Positions 8,810-19,000 of a DNA stretch of 61,471 nt are shown piece by piece; within the stretch, counting starts at the first letter, position 1; each line of letters starts with the position of its first letter. The stretch spans positions 1 to 61,471 of the forward strand of contig CAJUSR010000022.1 of assembly GCA_910588855.1 (NCBI GenBank). The letters are read 5' to 3'. The position numbers and the translations under genes were made by a program. The notes beneath the pieces are model-generated. The model was given only the letters and a program-made list of their open reading frames with translations, did no database searches and was not told where the DNA came from. The DNA is from an uncultured Kineothrix sp. (lineage in GTDB: Bacteria > Bacillota > Clostridia > Lachnospirales > Lachnospiraceae).

Positions 8810-9787
8810 CTAATTCGCCCATGCAATCTGTTGTGCGGAAACTAACGGATAAGTGCGCAAAAGGTCGGAATCTGGATTTTCCCGGTTCATATCAACGCCT
8901 GTAATTTGACTGTTGGAATATGTTTTATAATAATAAATCCCTTTTGTTGCATTCATGCAACAGGAATAGGTCGTGATATCATATAGGTTTTCGGGGGTAA
9001 TGACGCTCCCACGGATCATGGACACGGAGTCCAAAATATGGAAAAATTGGGAGATGCTGCTCATCTCATCTTTTTCGCAGATGGAATTTAGGCTAAGATA
9101 GGCAGCTTTGACAAAACGGGAAGCAGGGGAATAATCTCCGGGCAGGCCGAAGCAGCCAAGCCCTTGCCCGAAAGGGACAAGGCTTTTTATATTGCTGAAA
9201 CAGTTTTTAGGGCTGCCGGAAATCAGGTTCATGTATTGGCAGAGGTTTGTGGTCTGGAAACCGAAGGCCGGATTGTTCGTAAGTACCCCTACCGGGTTGT
9301 CATGCAGTTCCATACCGGTTTTGGTAGCTTCCAGGACAATGGAGCTTTGGCTGTCTGCTATATGCCAATGGAGAGGGGATAAGGGAAGGCGCTCGCTAAA
9401 CGGGATACTGACAAGATGGGTGGAGGCGAGAAGTTTTTTTGCTTCTTCCACCGAAGCGCATTTCCCCAATATCCAAAGTATTATCTCAAAAGGGGAGATA
9501 TTGCTGCTATTTGTCTCTACTTTCGGCGGATAATATGCATTATCGGGAAAGTTCAGACCTGCAATACATAACCCTTTTTCATTGACGGCATCGGCATAAA
9601 GAGGGTAGCCTTCCTCCACCGTGGCTATTCCAAGTATGGCATAGTGTTTATCCAATATTCCTGCTTTGCGGAAAGGGAGTGGATAGTTTCTTGGAGTGTA
9701 GACGACGCATTCGTTAAAATTATATTCAAAGTCCATAGTACGGCCAAAATAAAAGTCCTGGGTTTTCATTGCAATACTGGTACACAT
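8810..9787 (-). CDS. Choloylglycine hydrolase family protein (probable bile salt hydrolase)
   Basis: This is an Ntn-hydrolase of 325 residues. Cys2 directly follows the initiator Met and becomes the catalytic N-terminal nucleophile. Arg16 and Asp19 (GRTMDFE) are in register with bile salt hydrolases, and NEKGLCIAGLNFP, GVLTNNPAF and SPASRFVKAAY supply the further conserved Asn and Arg positions. These enzymes deconjugate glycine- or taurine-conjugated bile acids in the gut, but penicillin V acylases and N-acyl homoserine lactone acylases share the fold, so the substrate is inferred. It lies 118 bases upstream of the CcdA-TlpA gene on the same strand. Confidence 0.85.
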   Translation of the reverse strand: MCTSIAMKTQDFYFGRTMDFEYNFNECVVYTPRNYPLPFRKAGILDKHYAILGIATVEEGYPLYADAVNEKGLCIAGLNFPDNAYYPPKVETNSSNISPFEIILWILGKCASVEEAKKLLASTHLVSIPFSERLPLSPLHWHIADSQSSIVLEATKTGMELHDNPVGVLTNNPAFGFQTTNLCQYMNLISGSPKNCFSNIKSLVPFGQGLGCFGLPGDYSPASRFVKAAYLSLNSICEKDEMSSISQFFHILDSVSMIRGSVITPENLYDITTYSCCMNATKGIYYYKTYSNSQITGVDMNRENPDSDLLRTYPLVSAQQIAWAN

Positions 9788-10003
9788 ATGATTCCTGCCT
9801 TGTTTGTTAGATGATTGATTTATTTAAAGTTTATTCAATGATAGTATCATTATATGCAGTTTATAAAACTGCTATACGATGGCAGCCGGATTTTTGGCCG
9901 GTTTTAAGAAAAGGGGATATTTTTTCCATAATTATAGCCATTCTTTTTCGTATCTATATTAGACTTACATAAAGACAAGATTCACATAAAGGGAGGAAAA
10001 ATT

Positions 10004-11665
10004 ATGAAAGGAAAAGGAAATGGAATGGCAACGGCATTTATCCTCTGCATGATGGGAAGTATGCTGCTGGCAGGATGTGGAAGAGCGAAATCGACTCCAG
10101 ATTTATCAACATCTGCTGAAGAGACGGGGGCGGCGGAGACTACTTATGAAGGAGAGTTTGACACTGTCTATGACCGGATGGATAATCCGGATGGCGGAAA
10201 TGAGGGAGGGGATACGGAAGAATATTCCCAACTGACGGAAACAGGGTTTGTGTCCGTATATAATAATCCTTTATCGACGTTTTCCGCCGATGTGGATACG
10301 GCATCATACAGCAATCTCCGCCGATTGATACGCTCCGGTTATGGGATTAGCGATATTCCGGAAGGGGCAGTCAGGATTGAGGAAATTATCAACTATTTTT
10401 CTTATGAGGGTTTGAACGAGCCGAAAAGAGGCGAGCCTTTCGGGGTAACGACCCAGATTATGCCTTGCCCGTGGAACCATGAGGCGCAGCTTGTCCGCGT
10501 AGGGCTGAAGACGGAGGAAGTAGCTTATGACGATTTTCCGCCATCCAATTTAGTCTTTCTGTTGGATATTTCGGGTTCCATGTATGCGGACGATAAACTT
10601 CCCCTGCTTCAGGAATCTTTTGCAGTATTGGCGGAGAACCTGACAGAAAAAGACAGGGTATCCATAGTAACTTATGCCGGGGATGATACAGTTGTGTTGG
10701 AAGGGGTAAGCGGAGATAAAACAAGGGTTATCTGCGAGGCGCTTTTTGATTTGGAGGCTGGCGGCAGCACTTATGGGAGCAAAGGGATTGAGACAGCGTA
10801 CCGTCTGGCAGAAGAATATTTTATAGAAGGCGGGAACAACAGGATTATATTAGCTACGGACGGCGACTTGAATGTGGGGCTTACTTCAGAAGAAGAATTG
10901 GAAGATTTGATTTCGGAAAAAAGGGAATCCGGTGTATTTCTTTCCGTTTTAGGGTTTGGCAAGGGGAATATTAAGGATAATAAAATGGAAACGCTGGCAG
11001 ACAAAGGGAACGGGAACTATGCCTATATTGATTCCCTGCGGGAGGCAAATAAGGTGCTGGTAGAAGAAATGAGCGCAACATTGTTAACGATATGCAAAGA
11101 TGTGAAATTTCAAGTGGAATTTAATCCGGCGGTGGTAGAAGGATACCGTTTGATTGGATATGAAAACAGGAGGCTGGCAGCAAAAGATTTTGAGGATGAT
11201 ACGAAGGACGCGGGGGAAATCGGCGCAGGGCATTGCGTAACGGCTTTGTATGAAATTGAGACAAAGGAAAACATAAAAGGAAGCGGCATAAACAGGGATG
11301 GCTTAAAGTATGCGGAGTTCTACGGGGATGAGGACGAGGAAAGCGAAGCAGAGGGAGAAGAGGGGAACAGTTATCAGGAATATGAATGGATGACTGTCAG
11401 TATCCGTTATAAAGAACCGGACGGAACGGAAAGCAAGCTTTTGGAATATCCGGTAGATTACGCATCGTATACGGAAGAGCCGGACGAAGATTTCCTTTTT
11501 GCAGCAGCGGCAGCAGAATTTGGACTGGCGGCAATGGACAGTGAATATAAGGGAAACGCTTCGTTGGCACATGTTAGCGAAGTGTTGGAAGAACTGGATT
11601 TGGATGATGAATATAAGGAAGAATTTGCCGAGCTGGTAGATATGCTGGAAAAAAATACAAAATGA
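10004..11665 (+). CDS. von Willebrand factor A-domain lipoprotein (YfbK-like)
   Basis: This is a surface lipoprotein of 553 residues. The signal peptide ends in the lipobox LLAGC, followed by an acidic linker. The YfbK-type region starts at NPLSTFSADVDTASYSNLRR, the vWA domain carries the MIDAS motif DISGSM (Asp188), and a C-terminal DUF3520-like segment follows. The family is widespread; its role is unknown but the MIDAS suggests metal-dependent ligand binding. GGGAGG precedes the ATG. The 216-base region upstream shares a divergent promoter space with the bile salt hydrolase-like gene and contains a GCAGTTT/AAACTGC dyad. Confidence 0.85.
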   Translation: MKGKGNGMATAFILCMMGSMLLAGCGRAKSTPDLSTSAEETGAAETTYEGEFDTVYDRMDNPDGGNEGGDTEEYSQLTETGFVSVYNNPLSTFSADVDTASYSNLRRLIRSGYGISDIPEGAVRIEEIINYFSYEGLNEPKRGEPFGVTTQIMPCPWNHEAQLVRVGLKTEEVAYDDFPPSNLVFLLDISGSMYADDKLPLLQESFAVLAENLTEKDRVSIVTYAGDDTVVLEGVSGDKTRVICEALFDLEAGGSTYGSKGIETAYRLAEEYFIEGGNNRIILATDGDLNVGLTSEEELEDLISEKRESGVFLSVLGFGKGNIKDNKMETLADKGNGNYAYIDSLREANKVLVEEMSATLLTICKDVKFQVEFNPAVVEGYRLIGYENRRLAAKDFEDDTKDAGEIGAGHCVTALYEIETKENIKGSGINRDGLKYAEFYGDEDEESEAEGEEGNSYQEYEWMTVSIRYKEPDGTESKLLEYPVDYASYTEEPDEDFLFAAAAAEFGLAAMDSEYKGNASLAHVSEVLEELDLDDEYKEEFAELVDMLEKNTK

Positions 11666-11755
11666 TTGGGCAGCAACATTTGCAAATAGCAATGGTTTAT
11701 GCCCGCTTCATTGCAGGAAACATTCGGATGAACTTTATAAAATGAAAATAGTATT

Positions 11756-11813
11756 AAGCAGCGGCTTCCACGATTTTGGAGTCTCCTCTCCATCGTGCAA
11801 AAGCCGCTTGCTT
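11756..11813. repeat. Structured intergenic hairpin element shared with 24 kb locus (probable terminator)
   Basis: AAGCAGCGGCTT (11756-11767) pairs with AAGCCGCTTGCTT (11801-11813) with inner arms ACGAT/ATCGT and GGAG/CTCC. The 43-base core 11763-11805 matches the reverse complement of 24179-24221 at 40 positions. It lies between the vWA gene and the convergent Cache chemoreceptor and so probably ends both transcripts. Confidence 0.7.
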
Positions 11814-11831
11814 AATATTTTTTATGCAATA

Positions 11832-13610
11832 TTATAAACTGAATTTGCCGGTTGCATCGTTCAGACGGCCCACAATTCCGTTGGCATCCTGTAAGGAAGC
11901 ATGGACGGAATCGGATATTTGTACCACATCCCCGACGCGTTCGGCGATATTTGTCGTTCCTTCGGCGCTTTCCTGCGCTGCCTGTGAAATCTCGTCCAAA
12001 GAGTCTGCTATATTGTTGATGGAAGCCAGAAGCTCTTCGGAAATGGCGCTGAAATCGGCGACAAGGGAATCGATTTCACTGGCATCTTCATTATAATCAT
12101 TGGCAATTGCTTCAAATACATCAATGCTTTCCATGACCTGAGTATCAATAAATGTCAACAATTGTTTTGCATCTTTGGCAAGGCTTCCCACCGATTCATT
12201 CACTTGCCCGGTCACTTTTTTAATGTTTTCCGTACTTTGCTTTGACTGCTCGGCAAGTTTACGGATTTCATCTGCTACGACGGCAAACCCTTTTCCGGCT
12301 TCCCCGGCCCTGGATGCTTCAATGCTGGCATTCAAGGATAAAAGGTTTGTCTGGGCAGTGATTTCCATAATGGACTCTGCAAGGGTGGAAATTTCGGCAA
12401 CTACCTTTATTTTGGTCAAAGTTTCCTGAAGGCGGCCCTCAATGGACTGCTTTTGCAGGATTAGGCTGGTTTTGCTTTCATTTGCCGAGTTCTTTGCCCC
12501 GATTGCTTTTTTATGTATGGTTTCTGCCCGCTCGGAGCCTTCCTGTGCCCTATCCGCAATATTTTTTGCAGCGGACTCAATGTCTTTTGTCATTTCATCA
12601 ATGTTGCTGGCAGTAGCGGCCGTTTCTTCCATAGAAGCGGAAAGCTGGGTGGTCGTTGAGGATACGTCTTCTATTTCGCTGTTCAGGCGGGTTATATTCT
12701 CCATAATCCCATTGACGCTTTCCGTAGTTTGGCATGTTTCTTTCATAACATCGCTTATCAGCCCGCCGATGCTTGTCCGCATTTTTTCCAAAATATTCAG
12801 TAATTTGCCGAAATCATCCCTGCGCTTTAAGGATGAACTGTCTAGCTTGGCAGAGAAGTCCCCTTCTGACATGCTCTGCAGCGCTTTCATTACCAGCTTT
12901 AACGGCTTTGTAATATTAAGAATAGTGATAATGAGATATAAGATGATTAAGAGCTGAAACAGGGCGCATACTATCGCAAACGTGGTAATTTTTTCTTTGG
13001 TAAACCGGTTTGCTGTTTCTGTGGATGCGGCAATCTGGTCGTCAATATTGTCTATATAATTTCCGGTGCCTACAACCCAGTCAAAGGGTTCATAATATTG
13101 CGTATATGCCCGTTTTGGCATAGGCTCCGTTTCACCTTCTTTCGGATACTGGTAATCGCTGTAATAACTGCCGTTTGCTACCGCGCCTTGGATAAAATCT
13201 TTTACCATCGCATATCCGGTCACGTCTTTGGTGTCTAACCGGTTGGTGCCTTCGGTATCGCTTCCTAAAAGGACTACGTTTATTCCGTCAGACTGGTCTA
13301 TCCAGAAATACCCATCCGTTCCATACCTTAGGCTCCTGACTTTATCCGCAGCCAGCTTCATCCCTTCTTCTTTGGTATAGATGCCGGCATCAATGTCTGC
13401 CTTATAACTGTCGAGGAGCCAAATAACCTGCGCCACCTGTTGTCTGATACTGTCGTCGTAATCTTTTCGGATGTTCTCCTCCTCTTCTTGCAGAATCCGG
13501 GTGTTAATCGCCTGCATGCTGTTAATAGAGAAATTGATGCTGAACATCATGAATGCGATAACCACTATCCCTATAATCGCCATTTTTAATGTTACACTAA
13601 GATTCTTCAT
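11832..13610 (-). CDS. Methyl-accepting chemotaxis protein with single Cache sensor
   Basis: This is a chemoreceptor of 592 residues with the classic layout. A first transmembrane helix (about 10-30) is followed by an extracellular sCache_2-type domain (about 35-195; see GTDGYFWIDQSDG and FDWVVGTGNYIDNID), a second helix (about 208-228), a HAMP segment, and the signalling tip TAQTNLLSLNASIEASRAGE with GKGFAVVADEIRKLAEQS. sCache_2 domains typically bind small carboxylates, but the ligand is not predictable here. It is the third chemoreceptor in 12 kb and has no che genes beside it. An AGGAGG-type site precedes the start. Confidence 0.92.
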   Translation of the reverse strand: MKNLSVTLKMAIIGIVVIAFMMFSINFSINSMQAINTRILQEEEENIRKDYDDSIRQQVAQVIWLLDSYKADIDAGIYTKEEGMKLAADKVRSLRYGTDGYFWIDQSDGINVVLLGSDTEGTNRLDTKDVTGYAMVKDFIQGAVANGSYYSDYQYPKEGETEPMPKRAYTQYYEPFDWVVGTGNYIDNIDDQIAASTETANRFTKEKITTFAIVCALFQLLIILYLIITILNITKPLKLVMKALQSMSEGDFSAKLDSSSLKRRDDFGKLLNILEKMRTSIGGLISDVMKETCQTTESVNGIMENITRLNSEIEDVSSTTTQLSASMEETAATASNIDEMTKDIESAAKNIADRAQEGSERAETIHKKAIGAKNSANESKTSLILQKQSIEGRLQETLTKIKVVAEISTLAESIMEITAQTNLLSLNASIEASRAGEAGKGFAVVADEIRKLAEQSKQSTENIKKVTGQVNESVGSLAKDAKQLLTFIDTQVMESIDVFEAIANDYNEDASEIDSLVADFSAISEELLASINNIADSLDEISQAAQESAEGTTNIAERVGDVVQISDSVHASLQDANGIVGRLNDATGKFSL

Positions 13611-13965
13611 TATCTATCTCCTCCTTCTGTTTTTATTATAACACTTTCCAATCGAATGGCACAATAAAATTGTGCATTGTGTACAATTTAATGAATAATA
13701 ATACAAATTTTATATCCAATATTACCTTTGTATAAAGAAGACGGTTGAGCGTCAATTTTTGGTGCCGCCTGTCAAAGGGCATTGGGGAACAGCCTTTTTG
13801 GGGTCAGGGGGCTTGTATTGAAAAGCCCGGTACAACATAGGAATATCAGCTTCGGATAATGACAATTTAAGACAAAAAAAGGGTATTCTTGAAAAAAATG
13901 GTAAATTATGGTAGATTTACCTTTATATTACTATTGCTTATGGATAAAAGGGAGGAGGTTGTCCG
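13611..13965. promoter_or_regulatory. Divergent intergenic region with a dyad before ibrA-like gene
   Basis: This 355-base gap separates the leftward chemoreceptor from the rightward IbrA-like gene. It holds an AT-rich promoter zone at 13640-13740 and a perfect interrupted dyad GGTAAAT-N8-ATTTACC at 13900-13921, just ahead of the IbrA-like gene. The dyad looks like a repressor site; no regulator is identified. No open frame here is credible. Confidence 0.4.
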
Positions 13966-15297
13966 GTGATACGGCGATATGGAACCGAAGATGTATACGA
14001 AGCATTGCAGCGGCGGCTGGAATTTATTTTTGAAGAATTTGACAATATTTATTTGTCTTTTTCCGGCGGTAAGGACAGCGGCCTTTTGCTGAATCTGACG
14101 ATGGATTTTCAAAAAAAGTATTATCCCAAAAAGAGGATAGGAGTTTTCCACCAGGATTTTGAGGCACAATACAGCGTAACCACGGAGTATATTGAACGTA
14201 CTTTCAAGCGGTTGGAAAAGGAGGCGGAGCTATATTGGGTATGCCTTCCTATGGCGACAAGGACAGCGCTTAGTAGTTATGAAATGTTCTGGTATCCTTG
14301 GGATGATACGAAAAAGGAGGCCTGGGTAAGGGAACTGCCCAAACATGATTATGTCATACATCTGGAAAACAATCCCATAACAACTTACCGCTACCGGATG
14401 CATCAGGAGGATTTGGCAAAACAGTTCGGCAGATGGTATCGCATTTCCCATGGGAACCAAAAAACGGTTTGCCTGCTCGGGATGCGGGCGGATGAATCGC
14501 TGCAAAGGTACAGCGGTTTTTTGAACAAAAAGTACGGTTATAAAAATGAATGCTGGATTAGCAAACAGTTTAAAAACGTATGGTGTGCCTCACCTATGTA
14601 CGACTGGAATTTAGAGGATGTATGGCATGCCAATTATTTGTTTAATTATGATTACAACCGTTTGTACGATTTATACCATATGGCAGGGCTGAAGGCCTCC
14701 CAGATGCGGGTAGCTTCCCCGTTCAACGATTATTCCAAAGATAGCCTGAATTTGTACCGGGTGCTTGACCCGGAAATATGGGCAAAGCTGGTAGGGCGGG
14801 TGCAAGGGGCGAATTTTGCCTGCATATATGCCCGGTCAAAGGCTATGGGATACCGCAGCATTACCCTTCCGGAGGGGCATACGTGGGAATCCTATACCAG
14901 GTTTCTGCTGGATACGCTTCCAGTCAGGTTAAGGAACAATTATGTGAAAAAGTTCAACACTTCCATAAGATTTTGGCATGAAAAGGGAGGGGGACTGGAG
15001 GAAGAAACCATAAGGGAATTGGAGGAACATGGTTATAAAATAAAACGGAACGGGGTTTCCAATTATACGCTGAACAAAAAATCCAGGATTATTTTTATGG
15101 AGAAAATCCCCGACAATACGGACGATATAAAGACAAGCAAGGACATCCCAAGCTGGAAAAGGATGTGCTACTGTATTTTAAAAAACGACCATATATGCAG
15201 GTCTATGGGGTTTGGGCTGAACAGGCAGCAGCAGAAGGCCATTGATATGATAAAAAGCAGATATAAGGGATTGGAGGAAATAAATGGAGAAGCATAA
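13966..15297 (+). CDS. IbrA-like PAPS reductase-superfamily protein (DUF3440)
   Basis: This is a protein of 443 residues with an N-terminal PP-loop ATP pyrophosphatase/PAPS reductase core: SFSGGKDSG at residues 31-39, DFEAQYSVT, then the DUF3440-type C-terminal half. E. coli IbrA belongs to this family and, with the ParB-like IbrB, affects expression of immunoglobulin-binding proteins; the biochemical reaction is unknown. The GTG start at 13966 is supported by GGAGGAGG seven to eight bases upstream. The 3' end overlaps the IbrB-like gene by 14 bases, which argues for translational coupling and a shared function. Confidence 0.88.
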   Translation: MIRRYGTEDVYEALQRRLEFIFEEFDNIYLSFSGGKDSGLLLNLTMDFQKKYYPKKRIGVFHQDFEAQYSVTTEYIERTFKRLEKEAELYWVCLPMATRTALSSYEMFWYPWDDTKKEAWVRELPKHDYVIHLENNPITTYRYRMHQEDLAKQFGRWYRISHGNQKTVCLLGMRADESLQRYSGFLNKKYGYKNECWISKQFKNVWCASPMYDWNLEDVWHANYLFNYDYNRLYDLYHMAGLKASQMRVASPFNDYSKDSLNLYRVLDPEIWAKLVGRVQGANFACIYARSKAMGYRSITLPEGHTWESYTRFLLDTLPVRLRNNYVKKFNTSIRFWHEKGGGLEEETIRELEEHGYKIKRNGVSNYTLNKKSRIIFMEKIPDNTDDIKTSKDIPSWKRMCYCILKNDHICRSMGFGLNRQQQKAIDMIKSRYKGLEEINGEA

Positions 15298-15841
15298 AAG
15301 CCCGGTTTATAATGTAATTGCGGTTCCGGTACATAAAATCAAGCCTAATAACTATAATCCGAATTGCGTGGCCCCGCCGGAAATGCGTCTGCTTTACCAG
15401 AGCATTAAAATGGATGGGTACACAATGCCGATTGTATGTTATTATAATAAGGAAACGGATGAATATATTATTGTAGACGGTTTCCACCGGTATAGGGTTA
15501 TGCTGGAACACGAGGATATTTTTGAACGTGAAGGGGGAATGCTTCCGGTATCCATTATCCATAAGCCCATTGACCAGCGGATGGCAAGCACCATCCGGCA
15601 CAATCGGGCAAGAGGAAGCCATAATGTGGATTTGATGAGCAATATCGTAAAGGAACTGCATGAAATCGGCCGTTCCGATGCATGGATTTCCAAACATTTG
15701 GGGATGGAAAGAGATGAAATCCTGCGGTTAAAACAAATTACGGGGTTGGCGGCGCTTTTTCAGGACGTGAAATTCGGCAAGGCATGGAGACCGATAGAAG
15801 AGGAAGAAGAGATAGAAGGAATATGCAGCCAGGATGAATAA
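15284..15841 (+). CDS. IbrB-like ParB/sulfiredoxin-fold protein
   Basis: The protein has 185 residues and an N-terminal ParB-type nuclease/NTPase fold: VPVHKIKPNNYNPN, then DGFHRYRVMLE (the ParB box equivalent of the GxxR region) and RHNRARGSHNVDLMSNIV. A DNA-binding type helical part (SDAWISKHLGMERDEILRLKQ) follows. It overlaps the IbrA-like gene, matching the conserved ibrAB arrangement. Partition function is unlikely without ParA; an ATP/CTPase or modification role together with the PP-loop partner is an inference. Confidence 0.87.
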   Translation: MEKHKSPVYNVIAVPVHKIKPNNYNPNCVAPPEMRLLYQSIKMDGYTMPIVCYYNKETDEYIIVDGFHRYRVMLEHEDIFEREGGMLPVSIIHKPIDQRMASTIRHNRARGSHNVDLMSNIVKELHEIGRSDAWISKHLGMERDEILRLKQITGLAALFQDVKFGKAWRPIEEEEEIEGICSQDE

Positions 15842-15844
15842 AAA

Positions 15845-15988
15845 ATGAAATTGGCGAAGGAGGAAAAGGAGAAAGAAAAGGAGGAAGAAAAGGAGGAAGG
15901 GGAAAGAGAGAAGGAAGAAAGGGAAGGAAGAAGAGAAAAGAGGGAGAGGAAAAGGGGAAGCGGTAAAGCGGCAAAGCGACAAAAATAA
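15845..15988 (+). other. Homopurine tract with possible 47-codon Lys/Glu/Arg-rich ORF
   Basis: From 15850 to 15960 the plus strand is almost pure A and G. An ATG at 15845, four bases after the IbrB stop, opens a 47-codon frame made almost only of Lys, Glu and Arg. There is no clear ribosome binding site. It may be a spacer, a triplex-prone tract or a charged peptide; coding is doubtful. Confidence 0.3.
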
Positions 15989-16023
15989 GGTATTCATAAA
16001 CAGCGGGCAGGAGATGGCAAAGG

Positions 16024-19000
16024 ATGGAGAAAAACAGGATTTTTGAAATATTGGGGATTGGTGAGACAAAAGAGGAAAGGGAGATAAAAAAGGCATACAG
16101 GGAAAAGCTGGTGACCGTAAACCCGGAAGATAACCCGGAAGGGTTTCAGAGGCTGCGGGAGGCATATGAAGAGGCGCTTATCCTGATTCGGAAGCCGGAA
16201 AAGGATGTACAGGAAGAGGATAGCCCGGTGACGGCATATTTAAAAGAGGTGGAAAAGGTATATTCTTCTTTGTCCAGAAGGTTGGATGTGAAGGAATGGG
16301 AGCGTTTGACAAAGAGCAGTTTGCTGGATGATTTGGAGCTGGAAGAGGAAATAAAGTGGAAGCTTTTTCGGTATTTGGCAGACCATTTCAGGATTCCTGC
16401 GCCCGTTTGGCAGGTTTTGGACAGGGCATTTGCTGTGGTAGGGAATGCCGGGGAATTTAAGGAACATCTTCCGGTGGAATTTGTGGATTTCATGGTATGG
16501 AAATGCGCGGAAGGGGCGGAAAGTTCGGATTTTCCTTTTCATAAGCTGAAAGGGGAAGATGGGGCGGATTACGATGAGTTTATTAAGAATTACAATCAAT
16601 TGGTGGAAATGGCAAGGGAGGAGGCCAAAGAGGCAGAGGAACGCATAAAAGAGATTGGACGAAAGATTGCCTTTATGGATTCTTTTGGGATTGCCCATCC
16701 GTGGTATGAAATGGAGAAAGCCAGATACGCGCTGCTGTGCGGCCGGAAGGAAGATGCGGAACACATGGTCAGGGAACTTTGGGCGATGGGGGAGAAGGAT
16801 ATCCGTATGCTTTTTTCCGGCGCTTATATTTTAAAAGCATGTGGAGCCGACGGGGAGGCGGCGGAGGTTTACCAGAGCCTTTTGGAACATGAGGGGATGA
16901 GCCAGGACGATGTGTATACGGCATCCCTTGCGCTGGCAGAAATTTATGTGGGGCAGCAGGAATGGGAAAAGGCGAAGGAACATGCTTTATGCGCAAGAAG
17001 GCTTTATAATACGAAAAAAGCCGTGGATTTGCTGCAAAGATGCAACGAAGAGGTAATAGCCCTCTACACAGGGGAGAAGGCAGCAAAGATGAATGCGAAA
17101 GACGGCATTATGCTGGCATGGTGCTATATCCAGTCCGGGAAATCAAAAGAAGGGCTGGGCTTTTTTAAGAAATATCCGGTATTGGAGGAGGATACGGCAG
17201 AATGTCATAGGGCGAAAGCCGTGCTTTTTATGACAAGCGGATTGGACGAGGAGACGGAAGCGGAAGCAAAGCTTTGGAGAGGGAAGCTTTTGGAAAAGGA
17301 GGAGGAAGAACCCTATTTGTTTGCACAGAGCTTTGAGCTGGAGGGAAAGGCGCTCCAAATGCGGTTTGGGAAGCTGGAAGATAAAGAAGGGGCGGAGGCG
17401 GAACGGATTAAAAAAGCGGCGCTGGCAGCTTTTGACGAAGCTTTGTCCAAAAGGCCGAAGGAGATTGACTTCCTGATGGCAAAGCTGCATTTTCTGCGGG
17501 ATATCAAGGAGTATGAACAAATAGTGGAACTGTGCGGCAAGATAAAGGAAATAGACGCGGGTTACTATTGGGCATATTTTTATGCGCAGGAAGCTTTTGA
17601 AAAGATGGGGAAAGCACAGGAAGTTGTGGATACTTTTTACGAAGCAAAGAGCATCTATGAAGGGATGCCGGAAATTTATGAGCGGGCGGCAAGGGCATTT
17701 TGGGCATACGGCCAATATCAGGAGGCAAAAAATATTATTAAGCAGGCGGAGGATGCAGGAGTGGACAGCTATTACCTGAGGGTGAGAAAGCTGGAGCTGA
17801 TGAGGCGGAATGCGGAAAGCGCAGAAGAATTGAAAACAGCGGATGAATATGCGAAACAGTTGATAGATGAAATGGAAAAGGAGGGGGATGTAGAGGATTC
17901 CCTTTTGTCCGATGTCTATCTGCAAAGGGCTTTTATCCATGACAGCAGCAATGCGGAATCATTCCGTCAAGTGGATGGGATGGAAACTTGGGCAAAGCGG
18001 TCGGTGGAGCTGGCAGACAGCAACAGGAACCGGTACTTTTTAGGGCGGTTTTATTCGGAATACCGGGAAGAGCCGAAACTGGCGTATGAACATCTGAAAA
18101 TCTGCGAAGAGCGGGGGCTGGATTTTGAATGGATGTATTTTTATATTGCCCAGTGCCATGAAGACTTTGAAGAATGGAATGATGCCATTGCCTATTATAA
18201 AAAGGCATGGGAGAAAAACCCTCAGGAGAGGGATTTTGCATGGCGGATTGGGTGGCTTTACCGTAAAAAGGTTGACAGGGTAGGGCAAAGGGAATATTAC
18301 GAGGAAGCGATGAAATATTTAAAGCTTCATGTGGAAAAATTTGGGGAAAACCCCAGAGAACTTTGGCAGATTTCGGACTTGCATGGGGATAATCAGGAGT
18401 ATGGGCTTGCATTGGAAGAAATCGAAAGGGCAATGAAAAAGGATAAGCAGAGCAGGAACTGGGGGCATAAGGGTATGCTGCTGGAAATGCTGGGCAGAAG
18501 GGAAGAAGCAATCGAATGTTTTGAGGAAGCGATTAAAGTGAACTTGAAAAGGGGGATGGATTATAGTTATTCTTATTACCGGATGCATGATTATTTCTGC
18601 GAAAGCCGCCAGTACGAAAGAGGGCTTGCATGGTTTCAGGAAAAGGCGGAACAGGTAAAATCGGAGGAACAACGCAGGAAAATAATGGGGTATATTAGGT
18701 ATTATTACATTGCATTGCAGGATTGGCCAAAGGCATTGGAAACGACCGGGCAAATATATGGAGGAACGACGCTGGAAGATTATGTATGTGATGGGTGGAA
18801 AATGGAAGGGAAGCGTATCGATGACCTTTTGGATTTGTTCCAATACTATGTAAGCGAGGAAGAACTGCGCCAAAAAGCGCAGGAGGCGGAAGCGCTTCTG
18901 GATGGAGCAGGGGCAGCAGGGCTGGAAGAGGATTATGAGGGCAGACGATGTGCGTATATGCAGATTGCTTATTGTTATGCGGATTACCTTTGGGAAAATG

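Noticed and set aside
17143..17940. Long minus-strand frame (265 codons) opposite the TPR gene
   Set aside because: It lies wholly antisense to a clearly coding gene, is rich in Phe/Leu/Cys/His as expected of a shadow, and has no ribosome binding site.
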